Assembly: GCA_029267355.1 (NCBI GenBank)
Contig: JAJUJA010000010.1
Coordinates: 1-33,857, forward strand
Length of the DNA: 33,857 bases
Source: Elusimicrobiota bacterium
Lineage (GTDB): Bacteria; Elusimicrobiota; Elusimicrobia; Elusimicrobiales; UBA9959
Reading direction: 5' to 3'
Under the pieces are notes generated by a model. The model had not been told where the DNA came from, did no database searches, and saw only the letters and a list, made by a program, of their open reading frames with translations. Made by a program: the position numbers and the translations under genes. This document shows, piece by piece, positions 32,285 to 33,857 of the stretch (positions are counted from its first letter, which is position 1; the number at the start of each line of letters is the position of its first letter).

Positions 32285-32998
32285 TTATTTCTTGGAAAAG
32301 GAAACAAGCTTCAATGTCTCCTGCTTGTCTTCGGCATTGACGCTTTCAAGAACCAGGCCTACATTGGGAGCATAATATCTTTCAGCTACGCCGGCGTCTC
32401 CTCCGCCTATCTTTGTGATTATCTTAAGGCAGTTTTCAAAGCTTCCGGCAGGTACAGATGCCTTTGCTGAGAAAGTTGAGACTCTGTTTTTATCGGCATT
32501 TTCAGTCCATTCCTTGCCTTTGAAAAGAGGGAAAGGGATTTCAACTCTGGCTCCGGCCAGTATGGTGTCTGAAACTATAAGGCCGTTATTGGCTATCTTT
32601 ATTGTAAAGTCATAAGTCTTCTGACCGTTTCTGTTGTAATAGGTTATCGAAGCTGCGGTAAGAGAATCCTTTTCAGAATAGCCCTTATACTCTACGACGA
32701 CTTTTTTTGCGCCCTGAAATTCGCTTGAGGTATATTCGTATTCATAGACGGCCTTTACGGATATGGGCAGATAAAGATAGGGATCTGCGGTTTCCGATGA
32801 ATTTTTGGAAGGATCCGCAGAAAAACCCGCGGGAGAAGGTATTTCAAACCCTTTGTAATTTTCAAGGGATATGAAAGGAGCCATCTGTCCGTCAGTGGCT
32901 GAAAAGGTCTTTCTTATGGCATTTTCGGCGAAATCCTGAGCTGAGACCGAAAAGGCCAGGGATACTGTTATTGATAACAACTTAGCAGCTTTAAGCAT
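32285..32998 (-). CDS. secreted TapB/DUF3108-like protein
   Basis: 237 aa from MLKAAKLLSITVSLAFSVSAQDF, a signal peptide. The mature part is beta-rich; VPAGSFENCLKIITKIGGG and AERYYAPNVGLVLESVN resemble the tail of TapB-like/DUF3108 beta-sandwich proteins. Function is unknown; it is probably periplasmic. GGAGG lies 8 nt before ATG; upstream Met codons in frame are not preferred. The transcript seems to carry a long structured leader and starts from a promoter that overlaps that of htrA. Confidence 0.75.
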   Translation of the reverse strand: MLKAAKLLSITVSLAFSVSAQDFAENAIRKTFSATDGQMAPFISLENYKGFEIPSPAGFSADPSKNSSETADPYLYLPISVKAVYEYEYTSSEFQGAKKVVVEYKGYSEKDSLTAASITYYNRNGQKTYDFTIKIANNGLIVSDTILAGARVEIPFPLFKGKEWTENADKNRVSTFSAKASVPAGSFENCLKIITKIGGGDAGVAERYYAPNVGLVLESVNAEDKQETLKLVSFSKK

Positions 32999-33010
32999 AC
33001 TTCTTTGCCT

Positions 33011-33037
33011 CCGAAATATAATTTTAGTTATATTTCC
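33011..33037 (-). promoter_or_regulatory. hairpin next to the ribosome-binding site of the TapB-like gene
   Basis: GAAATATAA (33035-33027) and TTATATTTC (33021-33013) form a 9-bp stem with a 5-nt loop on the minus strand. The G bases just after the stem begin the GGAGG site, so folding could hinder initiation. Confidence 0.45.
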
Positions 33038-33049
33038 GATACTTTGTGC

Positions 33050-33200
33050 TAAGTTCCGAAAGGGTGGGTGAAACTTAACGCGCCCCGCCGACCGCAACTA
33101 ATTTAGCGGGGACATCATCTGACAGATAGCTTTTGGACTTTAAGGATATCCGCCAGACTTGTAAGATACGGAAACTTCTTAAGGGATCAACCCTTAAGAA
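33050..33200 (-). ncRNA. structured 5' leader of the TapB-like gene, unidentified
   Basis: About 150 nt of unusually GC-patchy, non-coding sequence upstream of the TapB-like gene. Inverted repeats: TTCTTAAGGG/CCCTTAAGAA (33176-33200, 10 bp, 5-nt loop), CCCCGC/GCGGGG (33083-33111) and TAAGTT/AACTTA (33050-33077). A longer pairing AAGTTCCG (33051-33058) with CGGAAACTT (33169-33177) would close a larger domain. It matched no riboswitch, tmRNA, SRP, RNase P or 6S consensus that I can recall with confidence. Confidence 0.4.
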
Positions 33201-33230
33201 ATGTTACCAAAAAATACCGGTTCTTGTCAA
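33201..33230 (-). promoter_or_regulatory. promoter of the TapB-like gene
   Basis: Minus strand TTGACA (33230-33225), an 18-nt spacer, then TAACAT (33206-33201). The start would be near 33194, inside the 10-bp inverted repeat 33176-33200, which is therefore also an operator candidate. Confidence 0.5.
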
Positions 33231-33233
33231 GAA
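33221..33233. promoter_or_regulatory. 13-bp palindrome shared by two divergent -35 boxes
   Basis: TTCTTGTCAAGAA, a perfect 6-1-6 inverted repeat, holds TTGTCA for htrA and TTGACA for the TapB-like gene, offset by one base. A protein bound here would cover both -35 boxes. Confidence 0.55.
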
Positions 33234-33253
33234 AAAATGCAAAAAAGTATAAT
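33224..33253 (+). promoter_or_regulatory. htrA promoter
   Basis: TTGTCA (33224-33229), an 18-nt spacer, TATAAT (33248-33253). The start near 33260 gives a 5' leader of about 17 nt with GGAGAAGGAGG. Confidence 0.75.
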
Positions 33254-33276
33254 TTTTCTATGGAGAAGGAGGTTTT

Positions 33277-33857
33277 ATGAAGATATTTTTCCTTATAATT
33301 GCGGCGGCTTCCTCCCTTAAAGCCTCTCTGCCGCGCGAGCTTCAGGAACAATTTAATGCCATAGCTGCCGCGGCTTCCAAGGCCGTAGTCAATGTAAAAA
33401 TAGAGAAAGAAAAGGAGGCCAGAGTTGTAGAGCCGGAGTTTTTTTTCGGCTATGTCATACCAGATGAAAGGATATATAAGTACAAAGTAGCCGGCGCAGG
33501 TTCCGGGGTAATAGTTACAGATAACGGCTATGTGCTGACCAATTATCATGTTGTGGAAGAAAGCGATGAGATAAGAATTAAAGTCAAGACAGATTCCGGC
33601 GAAAAAACTTACAAGGCGGACTATATCGGCGGAGATGCGACCATGGATTTGGCGGTATTGAAGATAAAATCCGGCGAAAAGTTTTCTTTTCTGACATTTT
33701 CCAGAGAGCTGCCGAAAGCGGGGGATATAGTGTTTGCTGCAGGATATCCATTCGGCTATTCTCAGACCATTACTCAGGGCATAATTTCCGGCCTCGACGC
33801 CTCTCTTAAGGTGGAGGGGCGGTCTTATCGTTCTTTGATTCAAACTGATGCAGCCAT
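33277..33857 (+). CDS. htrA: HtrA/DegP-type serine protease (3' end outside window)
   Basis: The visible 193 residues start with a signal peptide MKIFFLIIAAASSLKA, directing it to the periplasm. The trypsin-like core shows GSGVIVTDNGYVLTNYHVVE with catalytic His91, and ATMDLAVLKI with catalytic Asp124. FAAGYPFGYSQTITQGIISGL precedes the GNSGG Ser site, which lies beyond the window together with any PDZ domains. HtrA degrades or refolds misfolded envelope proteins. GGAGAAGGAGG gives a strong SD. Its divergent promoter overlaps that of the TapB-like gene. Confidence 0.95.
   Translation, partial: MKIFFLIIAAASSLKASLPRELQEQFNAIAAAASKAVVNVKIEKEKEARVVEPEFFFGYVIPDERIYKYKVAGAGSGVIVTDNGYVLTNYHVVEESDEIRIKVKTDSGEKTYKADYIGGDATMDLAVLKIKSGEKFSFLTFSRELPKAGDIVFAAGYPFGYSQTITQGIISGLDASLKVEGRSYRSLIQTDAA

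Noticed and set aside
33144-33151. GGATATCC and ATCTGACAGAT as hairpins in the htrA leader
   Set aside because: Both are palindromes without room for a loop, so they cannot form simple hairpins.
33050-33200. Cobalamin, c-di-AMP (ydaO), SAM, or 6S RNA in the htrA upstream region
   Set aside because: Short stretches looked similar (GGGTGAAAC, CCCGC, CACCC), but the full conserved cores in the right order are absent, so no class is named.
33187-33843. 218-aa minus-strand frame at the right edge
   Set aside because: Antisense of the HtrA gene, which has a promoter, SD, signal peptide and catalytic residues.

Overview
The window is an ordinary-looking bacterial chromosome segment: AT-leaning, densely packed, and free of insertion sequences, phage genes and CRISPR arrays. 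Signal peptides, a probable outer-membrane beta-barrel, a PGRP-type amidase, SpoIID, UppP and several LPS-type glycosyltransferases suggest a diderm cell. A complete group 3b [NiFe] (sulf)hydrogenase operon and carbon-storage/peptide-uptake genes suggest an anaerobic fermenter. I cannot fix the phylum from sequence alone; an uncultured diderm lineage such as Elusimicrobiota is a guess, not a result.

Layout. 1-4.3 kb: 3' end of an unknown gene, a CNNM/CorC-like membrane protein fused to a PTS EIIA domain, tRNA-Leu(GAG), lysA and a secreted amidase; this stretch is peppered with a short near-palindromic repeat. 4.3-9.3 kb: four glycosyltransferases and a six-segment membrane protein (cell-surface glycan synthesis). 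9.3-12.5 kb: a GC-rich island, tRNA-Ala(GGC), glycogen phosphorylase and a cold-shock protein with a strong terminator. 12.5-18.9 kb: a secreted unknown, a DUF3467 protein, a response regulator-metallo-beta-lactamase fusion, rsmD coupled to a Cas4/RecB-like nuclease, an AI-2E-family permease and an orphan histidine kinase. 18.9-21.7 kb: a translationally coupled operon on the minus strand of ferritin-like protein, SixA, SpoIID and UppP. 21.8-27.2 kb: hydrogenase beta, gamma, delta and alpha subunits, a maturation protease and a beta-barrel-like protein. 27.2-32.3 kb: CstA, CDF metal exporter, amino-acid permease, YbaB and MsrA. 32.3 kb to the end: a TapB-like secreted protein with a long structured leader, divergent from an HtrA/DegP protease cut by the window edge.

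Genome-wide habits seen here. First, about a dozen promoter-proximal genes have a -10-like hexamer 5-9 nt before ATG and no Shine-Dalgarno, as expected for leaderless mRNAs, while genes inside operons and several leadered genes have clear Shine-Dalgarno sites. Second, four convergent pairs share a 4-nt stop/stop overlap. Third, many same-strand neighbours overlap by 4-35 nt, implying translational coupling.

The most unusual items are the clustered GGTGTCAGGCA repeat, the leaderless architecture, the CNNM-EIIA fusion, the REC-MBL fusion, and the htrA intergenic region with overlapping divergent -35 boxes, two inverted repeats and a roughly 190-nt structured leader.
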